NCBI GenBank assembly: GCA_002418005.1
Contig: DIDF01000005.1
Coordinates: 1-6,603, forward strand
Length of the DNA: 6,603 nt
Reading direction: 5' to 3'
Source of the DNA: Lactobacillaceae bacterium UBA5807
Lineage (GTDB): Bacteria; Bacillota; Bacilli; Lactobacillales; Lactobacillaceae
Under the pieces are notes generated by a model that was given only the letters and a program-made list of their open reading frames with translations, made no database searches and had not been told where the DNA came from. This document shows positions 5,518 through 6,603 of the stretch, piece after piece. The position numbers were made by a program, and so were the translations under genes. Position 1 is the stretch's first letter. Each line of letters begins with the position of its first letter.

Positions 5518-6603
5518 TTACATTCTTTTTAACTCCGGAAACATCTCCAATAAAATCTGAGTTGGATTTTTATCGCTAATCTTATCGGAGAATACCACCT
5601 GGGTGACGTTGTTAAATGTCAAAGTAATTAAAGCAGAACCGTTCTCATCATTTACAACATAGTAGCGAATACCTAATTGGATTGCTCGGTAAATTAACTT
5701 TTGAGCCTTTAGTGGCAATTTTTCTAAAGTTGGCAAAATTGCTTTTTCGTCAGAACGATTTTGTTTCCATCGTTTTGAAACTTGCATTCCATAGTCCATT
5801 AGGCTATTATTTTTGATTTTTTCTTCAAGCATTGCTGAAGCAGTAATTTCTGGGTGAGTGATAATCTCGGAAAAATCGTCTAAAGCAGATAGTTGCTCCG
5901 AGTGAGCATTCAATGAAACAGACATATCAATTAAGTTTTCAAAAATTTTTATGCCGGCATCCTGTTTAAATGTTGGGGAGACGGGATCTTCTGCTGCCAC
6001 TCGATTATTGTCGGCAAATGCCTGAAAAAGCTTATCTTTAATATCTGTTTGGTCAACACTTGAAACCATGAGATAGATAAAGAAAAATTTAAGGAAGTAT
6101 AGCGCGTGACGACTGAATCCGTTTGGTGTGAACGGTGTGTTATCAAATGTTCTAAATTCCAAATAACGAATTCCGTTGGTCTTATATTCCTCAATATTAT
6201 CCTGACCACGTAGTCGAACTGGCCCATAAAATTCTGCTAAGCCATAAAGTTTCTTTGTTTGAATTGCCTGATTTATTTCTGAAACATAAGCATCAATCGA
6301 GGTGTAAGCTTCTGGACCAACCCCGTCTTGAGGGAAGTTATTATAACCATATTTCCCGGATCGAATGCTTCTAACTGGGTGGGTAAACTGTTTGGCTGTT
6401 TGCTCATTGAAGAAACCTTTTTCAGCAATCGGGCTGGCACCGAATAAATAAGTAATTAACCAACGATTTAATACAAAATTTTGGGCTATTTGAAAATAAA
6501 GATCATTTTTAAATTCGATTAAGTTGGCATACTGACTTTTATAGTGGCGATGTAGCCGATTGATGACAGGCTCTGGCATACTGAAGTTTATATGGACACC
6601 AGT
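5518..6603 (-). CDS. gshA: glutamate-cysteine ligase, C-terminal part (start beyond window)
   Basis: The visible 361 residues belong to the gamma-proteobacterial/GshF-type glutamate-cysteine ligase, which joins glutamate and cysteine using ATP, the first step to glutathione. The reading frame is open to the window edge and begins TGVHINFS, a conserved family motif (ISGIHYNFS in E. coli), so the internal ATG at 6577-6579 is not the start. About 150 residues are missing. Further motifs are QNFVLNRWLITYLFGASP (41-58), the basic HPVRSIRSGKYGYNN (75-89), YTSIDAYVSEINQAI (100-114) and GIRYLEFRTFDNTPFTPNG (144-162). The estimated total of about 510 residues matches a stand-alone ligase. The tail (about 311-361) resembles the linker that leads into the ATP-grasp glutathione synthetase half of GshF, but it stops at 5518, so this gene alone would make gamma-glutamylcysteine. 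It converges on ciaH and shares its terminator. Confidence 0.9.
   Translation of the reverse strand, partial: TGVHINFSMPEPVINRLHRHYKSQYANLIEFKNDLYFQIAQNFVLNRWLITYLFGASPIAEKGFFNEQTAKQFTHPVRSIRSGKYGYNNFPQDGVGPEAYTSIDAYVSEINQAIQTKKLYGLAEFYGPVRLRGQDNIEEYKTNGIRYLEFRTFDNTPFTPNGFSRHALYFLKFFFIYLMVSSVDQTDIKDKLFQAFADNNRVAAEDPVSPTFKQDAGIKIFENLIDMSVSLNAHSEQLSALDDFSEIITHPEITASAMLEEKIKNNSLMDYGMQVSKRWKQNRSDEKAILPTLEKLPLKAQKLIYRAIQLGIRYYVVNDENGSALITLTFNNVTQVVFSDKISDKNPTQILLEMFPELKRM

Noticed and set aside
5949..6227. 92-codon minus-strand frame inside the glutamate-cysteine ligase gene
   Set aside because: It is an out-of-frame shadow of a gene with clear conserved motifs.

Overview
The window comes from a low-GC Gram-positive bacterium, most likely a member of the Lactobacillaceae. 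The evidence is a 16S 3' end with the Firmicutes tail, a 16S-tRNA-Ile spacer typical of lactobacilli, AGGAGG-type ribosome binding sites, and Firmicutes genes (Spx, MecA, a YhfI-like metallo-hydrolase, a CiaRH-like two-component system, a glutamate-cysteine ligase). The genus cannot be fixed from this sequence alone.

Positions 1-640 hold the last 65 bases of a 16S rRNA gene and five tRNA genes, Ile(GAT)-Ser(GCT)-Glu(TTC)-fMet(CAT)-Asp(GTC), closed by a strong intrinsic terminator. No 23S or 5S gene follows the 16S. This is either an unusual rRNA locus or an assembly or recombination junction at tRNA-Ile. Positions 639-1986 hold a divergent pair with back-to-back promoters: a small two-domain ABM (HmoB-like) protein on the minus strand and a YhfI-type metallo-beta-lactamase-fold hydrolase on the plus strand, which starts with TTG.

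Positions 2054-3340 carry a Spx-family regulator and the ClpC adaptor MecA. Each has its own candidate promoter. MecA ends in an unusual G-U-rich terminator hairpin with a GNRA-like loop. Positions 3417-5439 encode a response regulator and histidine kinase that closely resemble streptococcal CiaR and CiaH. They overlap by 17 nt. A perfect TTTAAG-N5-TTTAAG direct repeat, the known streptococcal CiaR binding motif, spans the mecA stop codon and is followed by a candidate -10 box. This suggests that ciaRH is autoregulated from a promoter buried in the mecA 3' end, with a start site inside the mecA terminator stem. Positions 5440-6603 hold a bidirectional terminator and the 3' part of a convergent glutamate-cysteine ligase gene that runs off the right edge.

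The protein genes read as a stress and redox neighbourhood: a thiol-responsive transcription regulator (Spx), the adaptor that feeds substrates to ClpCP (MecA), an envelope-stress and competence-type two-component system (CiaRH), and low-molecular-weight thiol synthesis (glutamate-cysteine ligase). That functional link is inferred from neighbourhood. The most noteworthy signals are the CiaR box and terminator arrangement, the 16S-tRNA locus without 23S, and missing or altered key residues in the ABM protein and in Spx.
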